The notes under the pieces: model-generated | What the model saw: only the letters and a program-made list of their open reading frames with translations | Database searches by the model: none | What the model was told of the DNA's origin: nothing | Assembly (NCBI RefSeq): GCF_022539665.2 | Contig: NC_081340.1 | Coordinates: 992,001 to 1,056,000 of the forward strand | DNA length: 64,000 nucleotides | Source of the DNA: Daphnia carinata | Lineage: Eukaryota > Arthropoda > Branchiopoda > Diplostraca > Daphniidae | Reading direction: 5' to 3' | Made by a program: the position numbers and the translations under genes | Shown here: positions 1 to 10,972 of the stretch, piece after piece | How positions within the stretch are numbered: the first letter of the stretch is position 1 | How the letters are laid out: each line of letters opens with the position of its first letter

Positions 1-2270
1 CGCCCCTGCTCTGTCTATACGCGTTGGTGGGCGAAGCGCTGCTGGTGCATCCTCCATTATTGGACTCTTCACCACCGGTTGCGGTTGCTCCATCACCGGC
101 ACCAGCAAGCTGCTCAGCATCCCGGCCGCTTCTTCGTCAATGACACTTGTGACATTCATTGGCAGCATCTGTCGGAAGCTTGCTTGCAGTACCCAGTCAT
201 CTGAGGTTGCCGAACAAAGTCGTGGGATTTTTATCACCCCTGCTGCTGGCAGCACTTGTGGCAAACCTATTCCGCCGATCCTTTTACCAGGGCACTGGAG
301 CACTATAGTTACATTGTCCTTCCCCGCGTAACCCCACTTCCGTCCTCCGACATAAAACAGATCTATGCCGGCCCACTTTTTACTGTCCAAACGACAATTC
401 TTTTGAATTGCTCCCTGCTCCTGCAGAAACACGGACGCCGTACAGCTCTTCATTCTTCCTTTTCGGTCAATGGGCTTTAAGAAAGGGCACACACTGCCCA
501 TGAACGGCGCACATTTTCGAGCTTCATCCGCGTTAAACTCCACAAACAGCTGGTGATCCGGCGACGCTCCAAGATAGGGGGCCAATCCAGCGTAGGAATG
601 GGACATCGATTCCCCTTTGCTGGTGGCCACTGGCATCGGGAACACACTGTAAATTTGCAACGCATAATTAAATTCAAATACTGGTAAATGAATAAACAAC
701 CGAATGTTGCCGTTTGCCAGTGCCGCTTCCACCCTCGCCTCTTGGTAGGCCCTCCAGCCATTACCCCCTTGAAGGGCCGGTGTCAGTCCCCATCCTTGTG
801 GTAACGCCTGTCGCACGGACTCCAACGCTTGAGTCAGTACGTTCGGGGGGCACATTAGGGGTGACAGCTTTCCTATTGCTGCGTCGGCCAGCCCAGTCTG
901 CCAGCCGTGCAGAACCCCCGCCGTCCAGTCCAATGCGCGATTAGCTTTCTCGATCGACCGCGCCACTCTTTGGAGATAAAGCAATTCCCTCGACAGGTGT
1001 GTCCAGCTCTCGTTGAAGACCTTCCTCAGTTGCGCTTGCTCGCGGCGCATCTGTCCCGACGCTGCCATCAAGCTGTCGATTTCCGCTTCATGCTCCGCCA
1101 GGTGTCCCAGCGTGACATTCAGGAGCGTTGCTTGCTCCTGCAGAAGATGTACTACTTCCAGGCCCTTCTTGTCGTAAGATTCGAGCCTTGTATGTACCGA
1201 TTCTAGCTCCTGGGTGGTAGCGGTCCCAATAACCAGCTAAGTACTCTCCCTCCAGCGTCGAAAAGCCCGCGCTTCTGCCGAGTACCATCGCCCTTAAGGG
1301 CTCTCTCCAGCTCTCTGAACTCTTGTCGTCGCCGCTCTGCTCTGGACTTGATTTCCACCAAATCGAACGCCGGTCCCTCCAAGAATGGCTTCACTTCTAT
1401 TGGGAAATTTCCCATCGCGACTCTGTCAAATGCTCGAAGCATTTCGTCCGCCCAATTGGTGACACGCTTGATCACCTGCTCCGCCCGTTTGATTGGCACA
1501 TCATAAATGACGATCCATTCAGAGTCGCCTAACGCTAGGGTTCCCTCCGGATGAAAAACAGCCCCCTCTGTCACCACGAACTTGCCTTTCATTTCATGCG
1601 CTTGGGTCACCTGTCCAAGGGTACAGATCACAGATAAAAGCAACATGTTCCTCATCCATCCTGGTGCCCGTCTTTGTCGGATCGGACGACCCCGTGGCGG
1701 TTCCACCCCCTCTCGAACCCCAGGTATTGGCTCCTCTTCTTCTTGTAGACCTTCGTTACCATCTTCCTCCTCAATCACTTCCAGTGGTCGGCGTTTCGCT
1801 TTTCTTTTTGCGCCTGTTGTCTCGGGTTGTCCAACCACTGCCGCGGTGTCGCTTTCCAGCGATTTCTCACGACTCGTGCCAGCACGCACCGCCGTCTCCG
1901 ATTCCATCATTGCCTCCGGTTCGTCGGCCACTGCTGTGGTGTCGCCTTCTGGTGGCCCCTCGCTGGTGTCGGCACGCGTCACGGCTTCAGCTCCTACCAC
2001 GCCATCGGGTTCGTCATCTGACTCGATAACAAACTTCTTCATTTGGGAAACATGGACCACAATGGTCCTCTTCCCAGTAGGCTTTCGAAGCTCGTAGTTG
2101 AGATCAGTGACTTGTCTGATTACCTTGAAAGGGCCTACGTACTGATGCAGTAATTTTTCAGCGAGACCTTTCTTCCTCTGTGGCCGGAAGATTAACACCA
2201 GGTCACCGGGTTCGTATACCGGTGCCTCACTGACTCTGGTGTCATACTGAGTCTTCTGGCGCTGTTGCAC
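1..2270 (-). pseudogene. env: integrase tail and env fusion glycoprotein, frameshifted and partial
   Basis: After the TGA the frame continues with the integrase C-terminal module (YVGPFKVI at about 2140), a long acidic linker, then a hydrophobic leader (MRNMLLLSVICTLG, about 1650) and an env ectodomain. A furin-type site RQKR followed by GLFDAGG lies near 1270, the arrangement known from errantivirus env and the baculovirus F-type fusion protein. The frame shifts by one base near the C-run at 1225-1227; the second part stays open to position 1 in the new frame and leaves the window before any transmembrane anchor. Env is the cell-exit/entry protein of this element group; this copy is broken. 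Confidence 0.8.
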
Positions 2271-2279
2271 AAGGGCCAG

Positions 2280-5200
2280 TCAATCTCGTACGTCTTCTCT
2301 CAAGTTCGCCATAGCCTTCAGCAGATCCTTTGGTTCAGCAAGCTTTGATTGATTCGGCCCCGTCGCTGCTAGCCGATCCGTCGGAATAACTGCCTCTCGC
2401 CCATACACCAGCATGAATGGTGTATGATTGGTACTCTCCTGGCGCGCGGAGTTATAGGCAAAAGTCACAAAACCGTGGAACTCGTTCCAGTCTTCGTGAC
2501 TTTCATCCACATACATCCCCAGCATGGTTGCTAGCGTCTTATTCTGGCGCTCCACAAGTCCGTTTGCTTGCTGATGATAAGGCACCGTCATTCGATGGGA
2601 GAGACGCAGGAGTGCGAACACCTCTCGGGTCACTTCGGCCGTGAAACACTTTCCCTGGTCGGAAGTCAACTCCCGCGGAAATCCATGCCGCAACACGATT
2701 TCTTCAACGAAGAATTTCGATATTTGCCGGGCTGTGGCATCCGGAACTGCCCTCGTTTCTACCCACTTGGTGAGGTAGTCAATGGCAACGATAACGTTTG
2801 TATTCCCGCTTCGTGACCGCGGGAACGGACCCAGGACGTCTATCCCGATCCTCTCGAATGGTCCTCCCACTTGCGTGATCTCCATGTGTCCCTTTTTCTT
2901 TCCTTGTTCCGGCTTCCGTGTCTGGCAGCTTTTGCATGCCTTGACATACCGGATCACCGCTCTGTCCATCTTCGGCCAGTAAAATCTTTGACGAGCCCTC
3001 CCCAGGGTTCGTGCTTGCCCTAGGTGCCCCGCCGTAGGCTCATCATGAACCCACGACAGTGCCTCCTTACGTTTCTCCGGCGGCACGCAGAGCCGGTCAA
3101 ATTCCTGCCCGAACCTGATCGTTCTCAGGTACAACAAGCCATTCTTCAGTACAAAATTCCCGTATCGCGTTGAAGTGTTACTGATCATCCCCTGCCTGAT
3201 CCGCTCCCACTGCCTTACACGATCTTGTCCGTCAATCCAGGACTGAACGTCCATTTCCATGGCTGCAACGGGGATAGGTGTCGCATGGTCTTCCTCCACC
3301 CCCTCTTGTGTTGGGTAGCGCGATAGGGCATCCGCATCCTCGTGGAGACTTCCCTTCTTGTAGCAGATGCTTATGTCGTACTCTTGCAACGACAAACTCC
3401 CTCGTTCTAGCCTGCCACTCAGCTCCTGTTTTGTCATCAGCCAGTACAGGGCATGATGATCTGTCTTTACCACCACCTTCGTTCCCCAGACGTATGGGCG
3501 AAACTTCTTCATGGCCCATACAATGGCCAGGCACTCCTTTTCCGTTATCGAAGAGTTCCTTTCGGACTTTTTCAGCACTCGACTTGCAAAACAAATGGGC
3601 ATGGCGTGCCCGTCTCTGTCCTGCATCAACGCTGCGCCTATTCCATAGTCGCAAGCGTCTGGATGTACCTCAAAAGTCCTTCCATAATCTGGGTTAGCCA
3701 GCCGAGCTGCCTTTACCAGCGCCGCCTTCAACTCTGCAAAGCTACTCTGCTCTGGCTCTCCCCAACGGAACATTCCTTTTCCCTCCATCGCCGTGAGAGG
3801 ATACGCCGTCTTGGCGAAGTTGGGCACAAACTTGCGGTAGAAAGAGCAAAGGCCTACAAAGCTCTTCACCCACTTCCTCTTTACTTTTTCACTAGCATTG
3901 AGGTTTGGACCAGGGAACTTCTCAATGGCTTTGCAGTGGTCAGGATCCGGTTCAATTCCGGCTCGGCTCACGACGTGGCCCAACATTCTCACACGCTCAT
4001 TCCCGAAGGCACACTTCTCAATCTTCAGCTTTAGATTCGCCCCCCGGAAGCATGACAAGACTTTTCCGAGCCTCTCCAGATGTTCTCGAGCATCCCTCCC
4101 AAAGATGACTACGTCATCCATGTACACAAGGCAATCAGTCCACTTAAGCCCTGCCAACACCATGTCCATGAGCCGCTGGAATGTGCTCGGTGCTGAACAC
4201 AATCCAAATGGCATCACTCGGAACTGATAAAGGCCGTCGGGCGTCACAAACGCTGTCTTTGGCTTGTCTCCTTCGGCAACCGGCACCTGCCAGTACCCAC
4301 TCTGAAGGTCTACAACACTGAAAAGCGTTGCTCCCTCCAGCTTCGATAACGCATCGTCGATGCGCGGAAGCGGATAGACGTCCTTCGTCGTTACGTCATT
4401 TAAACGTCTGTAATCGATGCAGAATCGCCACTTCCCGTCCTTCTTTTTCACAAGGACGATTGGCGATGACCAGGGGCTTTGCGCAGGTTCAATAACCCCC
4501 TGCCGCAGCATCTTGTCTACTTCCGCCTTAATGAGCTCTCGCTCCTGCCAGGCACGTCGCCTTGGTAACTGCTTGATCGGCGCTGCATCACCCGTAGGTA
4601 TAGCATGCTCCAAGACAGTACACTGCCCAAGACAATCGCTGCCTTCAGCGAACACATCCTGGAAACTCATCAGAAGCGAAATGAGGTCCTCACGATCCTC
4701 TCCCGCCAGCGTTTTCGCCACAGATTCCTCGAACATAGCCGGGTCTTTCAGCTTCATAGGCCGCTCACCGCCCCTCCCGGCTGCCCATCCATCTTCCATT
4801 TCGAGTGGAAGGCTGCTGCTCTGGTCGACAGCCACCAATTGCCCAAGGGATGTCCCTTCCACAATCACATGATCCGTGTGATCAACATTCATAACGTGAA
4901 CCACCGCGCTCGACTTGATACAGTCAATTAACGCGTGTCCCGCCGATAAACCACTCTTTTCTAGCAGCTTTTTCGACGGGCGGAGGAGCATAATCGCGTC
5001 CTTGTCTCCTCCCTCTGGGATAGACACTTTCACTGGTACCGCACTTCTCTTTGGCACCGTGACCCGCATTGTTGCAGTCACCTTCCTTATGGCGCCCCCG
5101 CCTCCGACCGCTCCGACGTCAATCGCTCCGAGCTCTACTGTCGGAGGGCTGCTGAAGCAGATTTTTAACTCTTTGAAGAGCTTCAACAAATTTCTTCCCA

Positions 5201-6227
5201 TGATGAAATCGGGCCCGAACGTCTTCAACACAACGGCTTCCCCTTCCACCGACGTGTTCTTATTCTTCACCGTAAGGGCAACTTTCCCTCTGGGTTGCAT
5301 AGGTTGGCCATCCGCCGTTACCACCATGGGGCCATTCCATGGGGTAATTTTCAGGTTCAACTTGCTTGCTAATGACGGCGTAATGACGGAAATCACTGCT
5401 CCCGTGTCCACCAAAGCTTCCACTGGGCATCCGCCAATCCAGATTTCTTCTGTAGGCTGTTGATCCCCGCCATTGGCCGCTCCTCCTGATTGGCTTAGCT
5501 CTCCACCAATCACAGCACAGGCTGCTTTTGGCTCCTCCCCCTCTGGCTTTGTAGGCTTTGTAGGCTTTGGCTTGCCGTCTCGCCTCCTCTCCTTTGGACA
5601 ATTTCTTGCCATATGCCCCTCTTCATCGCAATTATAGCATCTGAACGGGTTCCTCTTCGGTTTTCGATTATTTTCATCTTTATCGCCGTCAATGCTTTTC
5701 TTTCCCGACGGCCTTTTTGCCTTCGCCAGCTCATCGCGTAGCTCCTGTATCTGGCGCTGGAGCTCTTGCATCTTGTCAAAGCCTACTCCCGCGATGGGAG
5801 CTTTCTCATTCTCCCGGCGCGCATCTTCATAGCCTCTTTCGTAGGCCGTTTTCACAGAATCTGCATGGAGTCTGGCTTTTTCAAGGAACTCTTCACAGGT
5901 CGTGATTCCCAGCACATACAGCCTTTCATAAAGGGCTGGGCTTAACCCCCTGAACAGGTGGTCAACGCAAACTTCCTCCGCCATATCCGGTTGCACGATG
6001 CGGCACAAATCCATAACATCGTGGAAGTATTCCGTTATGTCTTCGTCCTTTCCTTGGACTCTCATCCGCAGCTTCCTCTCCATTTGTCGTTTCAAATTTA
6101 CCGCAACAAACTGCTTCAAAAACAACGTCTTGAGCCCAGGTACTTCCCTCTCGCGCGCTGGGCCTTGCTCTCCCACAACTCTCTCTCCGGTCTTCCCAGT
6201 GTTCAGGACGCGCATTTCTCGCTTCAA
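2280..6227 (-). pseudogene. pol: gag C-terminus and pol (PR-RT-RNaseH-IN)
   Basis: A 1315-codon open frame. In order it holds the gag capsid C-terminus, a CCHC zinc knuckle (CYNCDEEGHMARNC, near residue 198), an aspartic protease active site (VDTGA, near residue 271), reverse transcriptase with LVYMDDVVIF (near residue 705), RNase H with TDHHALYWL, and integrase with an HHCC finger (GHLGQ ... CKSCQ) and the DDE core (GIDVLG, TSDQGKCF, VERQNKT). This order (RT-RH-IN) is that of Ty3/gypsy. The frame ends at TGA (2280-2282), but the same frame stays open beyond it into the integrase C-terminal GPF/Y-type module, so the TGA looks like a nonsense mutation, in a context compatible with C-to-T change at a CpG. 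Confidence 0.93.
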
Positions 6228-7599
6228 GGCCTACAATCCACTTGTAGGCCGCTCCTTCGAGCGACAGGTCTACCGCCCTGGCCAAGTCATTATTGGTCCA
6301 CCTGTTGTGGCGACCTATCCTTTCGAATCGGTCAATCCATTCCACAGCGTTCTCCTTGGCCGTGCCCCGGAACTTCTCCGGCTTCTTGTACTGGAAAATC
6401 GGCCTCTCCGCCATGTCCTCCTCCTCTGCCAGAAAAGGATCCCAAGCTAGTTCCTCTTCCTGGGCTATGGACTGTCGCCTTGGTGAACCCCCGACACTAA
6501 GTCCACTTCTTTCCGGCCTGATCAACACCGCTGCGTGCGGCGTGCTAGACGCTCGAGGTCGTAGGCCTTCGCGCAGGCTTCTTCTTTCAAAGTCCGCTCT
6601 TCGCTCTTCCGCCGCGTCGTGTTCTTCCGTCGACAGCTGCCTGCTGTCGGCACCCGACGATCTCTCGGTGATGCCAGTGGTGTCGGCTTCCACACCGACC
6701 GCGCTTCTCCTGTCGACAATGCCTTCCGCTTGCACTGACACTGGACGCGCCCCTTCCTGGTTTTCGGTCACCGTCTCTTGTGTCTCGAACGAGTTGGTTT
6801 CAATAGTCTGCCGAGCCCGCGACCCTTGATCGCTGCTAACGGCCCCCGCCTTCCTCCGACTGCTTTCCGCCGGAATGGCTTATATTTCGATCGTTTCCTG
6901 GCTTATGGGCCCTTCTACTTGCGGAATGAACGACGCAGCGTCGTCTACCAGACGTTGCGTATGCAATTTCCGGTCTCGGTTGACACTCTGCGTTTCCTGT
7001 CGTTCCTCTTCTCCCGCTTCGGTACGTGTGTCGACCTTGCCCCCAACACCCCGTGCACCTTCACGATGCTCGTGTGCCTCCGTCGGCTCGAATCCACCTC
7101 TTCCCGCAGCACACCTGGTTCTTCGTCTATCTGACACCTGGTGACTCTGAGGATCCACGAATTCCTCACCCTGTGGCTCGGAATCCAACTCAAACTGCGT
7201 CAGGTCTTGGATATCTCCTTGCTGGGCCGCCTCTCCGGTCACCCACGTACCTTTGCGCCCGAAAGTGAGCTCACTCACCTCGCCAGGGGGACCTCTCGAC
7301 CGTCCCTTAGATCGCTCTGATGTTGCACCTGCCTCCTGAAATCTCGTTGAAGCTCGCGCCGCTGTGCTCAGAGGTGTCGCCGGCCTCAAACCCGTGTAAT
7401 AGGTTTGAATCTCCTTCGCCGCCTCTTCAGCCGCTCTTCGACGACTCCTTTCCCCAGCGTCTGAAATCACACCACTCCCGTGTGACATCCAAACGAGGAC
7501 CCACTGCGACTCACTGCCAACCCCACGTTCTCTCAGACCGTTGTTGTGGTCTCGTGCCCAGCAATAAATTGCTGAGTTCGTCTTCCAGAGACCCCTCAC
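5962..7599 (-). pseudogene. gag: gag N-terminal part, interrupted
   Basis: Two blocks in the same frame (7599-6880 and 6771-5962) are separated by a TAA at 6880-6882. The first block is low-complexity, charged and rich in R, E, G and Q. The second holds the retrotransposon gag core, recognisable from EKFRGTAKENAVEWIDRFE and a downstream W-rich segment at about 6240-6400. The capsid part continues in the other frame at 6227, so there is a frame change between about 6140 and 6230. Gag packages the element RNA. The true start codon is unclear because the upstream leader is also open. Confidence 0.75.
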
Positions 7600-7645
7600 A
7601 ACAAACGCCTACCTGAATTGAACGTGTAGTTGACCCGGTAAGCAC

Positions 7646-7663
7646 GCAGGAGCATCTCCACCA
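7646..7663 (-). other. Primer-binding site of the gypsy element
   Basis: Immediately after the LTR end, the minus strand reads TGGTGGAGATGCTCC, starting with the TGG expected opposite a tRNA 3' CCA. The matching tRNA was not identified. Confidence 0.6.
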
Positions 7664-7960
7664 TGTAACGACTTTGGGTTAAGGTTCGTTTATTAGACGC
7701 ACTTCACAAGATACAGCACTAATCACAGGTAGCAACTCACTCGACTATCTGACAACTTAGACACAACAACTCAATGAATGACTACTGACTACTGTCCAAC
7801 TGACAACTAACTAATGACTATCTCACTGACTGCCCCCAACTGCCCCAGAGTCGGGCTTTTAAGGCTCCCGATATCCAGTACAGCCGGAAATGCCAGCCAA
7901 CGCCTGACTTGCGGATCGCCTATCATCATGCGATAGGCGACAAAGTCCGTTGGCGCTACA
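7664..7960 (-). repeat. 5' LTR of the gypsy element
   Basis: A 297-bp block that on the minus strand begins TGTAGCGCCA and ends GTCGTTACA, directly next to a TGG-starting primer-binding site. It carries a TATA-like CTTAAAAG (about 7854-7862) and a polyadenylation signal AATAAA (plus-strand TTTATT at 7689-7694). A 9-bp inverted repeat (TCGCCTATC / GATAGGCGA, about 7917-7941) forms a hairpin inside U3. The second LTR cannot be compared because it is off the window, so the boundaries rest on TG..CA ends and the PBS. Confidence 0.75.
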
Positions 7961-8798
7961 ATAAGCATACTTTTTTATTTGAGCAAGCATGATGTGTAAG
8001 GTATTTATTATGTTGATCCTTGATTTCTGCTTTAAACTTTTTGCTTCTTATATGAACAGCTCGTGAAAATATAGTTCTCGTTCATCTAATATATTGCGAT
8101 ACATTATATATATCTTATAAAATTTATTTCTAAGAGATGTTTTTTTAAAATTAAACCTTCTTTAAATCTGAATTCTGTCGCTGGCTTCAGGACCCATTGT
8201 TGTTCAAAGCAGACGCTAATTACTTGCTACGTCACGTGACTTAAGGGCGCGTTGGTGCTGTGTTTCAGTAATCAGACATTCTTTGAGCGCTCACTATCCA
8301 ATAAAAAGCGCTGACAAATTTCATGTACTTAAACTTGACTACGGTTTTTTTCATCATTTACTCATACTTCAATTATACATCAAATACTTTATTCTTATTT
8401 TTACTTTTACATTTTTTCCGTAACGGTTTTTGTTAGTTTATCCATGCTGGTATTTGAATTTATAGTACTAAAATTTCACATGATAATATAAATATGCGTT
8501 GCCGCGAGAAACAATTGTAGTTTTTGTGAGTGATGTCGATTATCGGTGTTTGCCTTGAATATTACGATACCGATATCACAAAAGGTTATCGATGTTCTTA
8601 TGCCAAATGATATATTTTTTGAAATTCACATAAAGCCTTGCATTCAAATTTGAACATTAACACGATATGTTGTCAGTTTTATGCACTACCATATGCAATG
8701 TGCTACGCACAATGATTTGCATTCGGCAATAACAGGGTATAGAATCCCGCAAATAACTTGGGTAAAATCAACGTTGTGGGCTTTGTAATCGATCAAAT

Positions 8799-8924
8799 CG
8801 AAACAAATTGTGTGGAACACTTAATAACACTAGCAGAATGTGCCAATACTTACATTGGTGCCAGACCGTAAGGAAATACACCTAAGAAGCGATTAAACCG
8901 AAACAAATTGTGTGGAACACTTAA
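8799..8924 (+). repeat. Pair of 26-bp direct repeats at 100-bp spacing
   Basis: The sequence beginning CGAAACAAATTGTGTGGAAC occurs at 8799-8824 and again at 8899-8924 without change. The DNA between is not otherwise repeated. This could be the remnant of a target-site or internal duplication. Confidence 0.7.
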
Positions 8925-8977
8925 AAACCCATAAGCATGCGACATCGTACAGGCTAGAAACTTTGTAAGTGGTTTCC

Positions 8978-9027
8978 GTCGAAGAGTAGGTTACTAGGTA
9001 GCAAAGTTGATTGCTATACTCTTCGAC
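8978..9027. repeat. 11-bp perfect inverted repeat
   Basis: GTCGAAGAGTA at 8978-8988 is answered by TACTCTTCGAC at 9017-9027 with a 28-base spacer. Just downstream the motif CTAGGGT/CGTAGGGTT recurs several times (9033-9075). Confidence 0.6.
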
Positions 9028-9803
9028 AAACTAACGTAGGGTTCACTAGGGTACGTAGGGTTAACTAGGGTCGGGTACTCGGTAACTTGAAGTAAAGTGC
9101 TGAAGTTTTCCCTTGGTGATCATGGAAACATGATTGGGTGGAATGCAGTCATGGAAAACTCTGGGCGGTCTGGATGGCCGTCTGCTGTTCCTGCCGTATG
9201 TGGTAGATGGACGTTCGGGCTGATTGGCATAATGGTCACACAGTCAAGCCGACTGTGATAGCTTACCGTGACTAGCGGAATGCTTAGGAGATAATCCAGC
9301 TGGATCAGTGGTTTCGGTGGCCCCGGGAGCCGCAACTTTACAAGGTTTTTTATTTTCTTACGATTCAAGTAGTTCTTCTTATAAATATAAATTTAGAAAA
9401 TTGTAACTAATTAAAAAACGTATGTACAGTAGTTATAAGATGGGATATAATTATGAATGGTGGTTTACTTTTACCAGTCAAAAATCCAAATGTTTGTTTT
9501 TTGGGGGGAATTTTCATGTATTGGAAGGCAAAGACGATCCATGGGTTGCAACAGTACTCATTTCATGGTTTGACGGCAAATTCTGTTTGTGGCCTCCAAA
9601 TGCAAGGATTTAACAAAATTCATAGAATTAGGGAGCGAGCCATATAGGGAAAAATGGGAAAACATCCTGCCCGTGTTAGGAAAGGCTTCGGTATGGGTTT
9701 CGTCTTTAGATTACATTGCAAACCTATTTTTGTGTGTGTTGTAACTTGTTTTGTGTTGGGTAGATAAGACGGCTTTTTAAAAATAAATTATTAACTCGGT
9801 AGT

Positions 9804-10248
9804 TGTGACGGAAGCATTATTCAGTTTTTTTCATGGGTAGATATGTCGGGGTAGGTCTAACGGGAGATGATTTCCGTTTTCTGTAAGGGTAGGTATGTCG
9901 GGGTAGCTCTGTCGTTTTTTCGGGTAGGTCTGTCGAAACCTCTAGGTACTTATGACGGGGAGTACCACTGTCTTCATCCCAACAGGCAGTCTTACGTCTG
10001 GCCGTCTACCGGAAGGACTCCATAAAAGGAACTTTGTGCGAACTGGCTTCCCGTCGTGTATCTTATGTTAAATTGTGTAAAGTAGGGTGGATCATGTGTT
10101 CGTGTAATAAAACTAAGTAGCCCTACATCTTCATTGTTCTAACTCAGTGTCACTTTGCGAACTACAACTATCTCCCGTTTGTCATCCGCGGCGTGGCCCA
10201 GAGCCCTAGGCGGAAAACATAATGTCGAAAGGCCCAAAAACCGTAACA
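9804..10248 (+). repeat. Possible solo LTR
   Basis: The 445-bp block starts TGTGACGG and ends CCGTAACA, near-perfect inverted termini with TG..CA ends. It has a TATA-like CATAAAAGG at about 10019 and an AATAAA at about 10106, spaced as in an LTR U3-R. Inside U3 the motif GGGTAGNTNTGTCGG recurs at 9835, 9887 and 9920. No clear target-site duplication is visible (flanks GTAGT and CTAAT), so the assignment is tentative. Confidence 0.42.
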
Positions 10249-10972
10249 CTAATAAACCGAAGGTCCGTAGCTAATGTAAAAAAATTTACTGACAATTCAA
10301 AATCGATTTTGATTACATAATATATATAACCGCTGATCTAGCTGATCTGGCGTATCTTTTATACATCAGACCAGATAGATAGTTGCTTGTTTGTCAGCCA
10401 AAAATGTTTATGTGGCATGCTGTACCCCTGTATAATACGCCGACTGCTGTCAAAATTTTGGGCTAGTCCGCAGTATTTCCAGTCAGCGTCCGCACTACAT
10501 TCTGTCCCCTTTGGATCCGTTAGTTTACTGTGCCTCGTTCTCCTGTTTATTCTAGATTTTCTATGAGCCTTTAGAAAATTTTAGAATTTCATCTCTTTTT
10601 TATGTATTGCTACCACAGGAAATAATTTTATTACTAGGCGTTCTGCATCATATTGGCTGTACAGATAGCTTTATTGGATTCTATTGCAACTCAGGTTACA
10701 ACTTGGAAAGAAGATGCATAATCGATGTTAAGGGTCTGTAGTCCCCAAACAATTACATGAAGGTTAATACCGTTGTTGACGCCGACTTTTTATTTGTCTT
10801 CGTGGTTACAAGTCACCTAAGAATAAACCAACTTTTCCTTATTCTTTGCTGTTGATGATTCACGAAGATACTGGTAAAAGACAGATAAATTGAGTACCTT
10901 TCAAAGATGCAAATGTACATGTAAACGGTCCACACTAAGAATTCACAATTTTTAGTTTTCTACCCTAAGATG
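10249..10972. other. 3' flank and 3' UTR of the zinc-finger gene
   Basis: No coding region is seen. A minus-strand AATAAA (plus TTTATT at about 10789-10794) lies about 180 bp downstream of the zinc-finger stop codon and is a reasonable polyadenylation signal for that gene. Confidence 0.5.

Larger units (their letters stand above)
1..7960 (-). mobile_element. Ty3/gypsy LTR retrotransposon with env (errantivirus-like), truncated by window edge
   Basis: Reading on the minus strand the order is LTR (7664-7960), primer-binding site, gag, protease, reverse transcriptase, RNase H, integrase and env, with env running off position 1. The 3' LTR lies outside the window. The presence of an env with a furin-type site after pol puts it with the env-bearing Ty3/gypsy (errantivirus-like) group. 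The copy is not intact: in-frame TAA in gag (6880-6882), a frame change in gag between about 6140 and 6230, in-frame TGA at the pol/env passage (2280-2282), and a one-base frame change in env near 1225. It is therefore probably a non-autonomous or dead copy, although long open stretches suggest it is young. Confidence 0.93.
7961..9803. other. Non-coding AT-rich interval
   Basis: No coding region can be supported; the few open frames lack any recognisable motif. It holds a 26-bp direct repeat (8799-8824 and 8899-8924, exactly 100 bp apart) and an 11-bp perfect inverted repeat (8978-8988 and 9017-9027). Confidence 0.6.

Noticed and set aside
477-761. Open frame on the minus strand of 94 codons
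   Set aside because: It is a shadow of env; the env frame is open through the same bases and carries the family motifs.
1582-2097. Plus-strand open frame of 171 codons, S/P/R-rich
   Set aside because: Antisense shadow of the acidic linker between integrase and env; composition follows from the opposite strand.
5958-6500. Plus-strand open frames over gag
   Set aside because: Antisense shadows of gag with no motif.
9120-9368. 82-codon minus-strand frame
   Set aside because: No recognisable motif, no splice context and low-complexity flanks.
8100-9400. CRISPR-like or array structure
   Set aside because: Only two repeats at 100-bp spacing in a eukaryotic context; no array.
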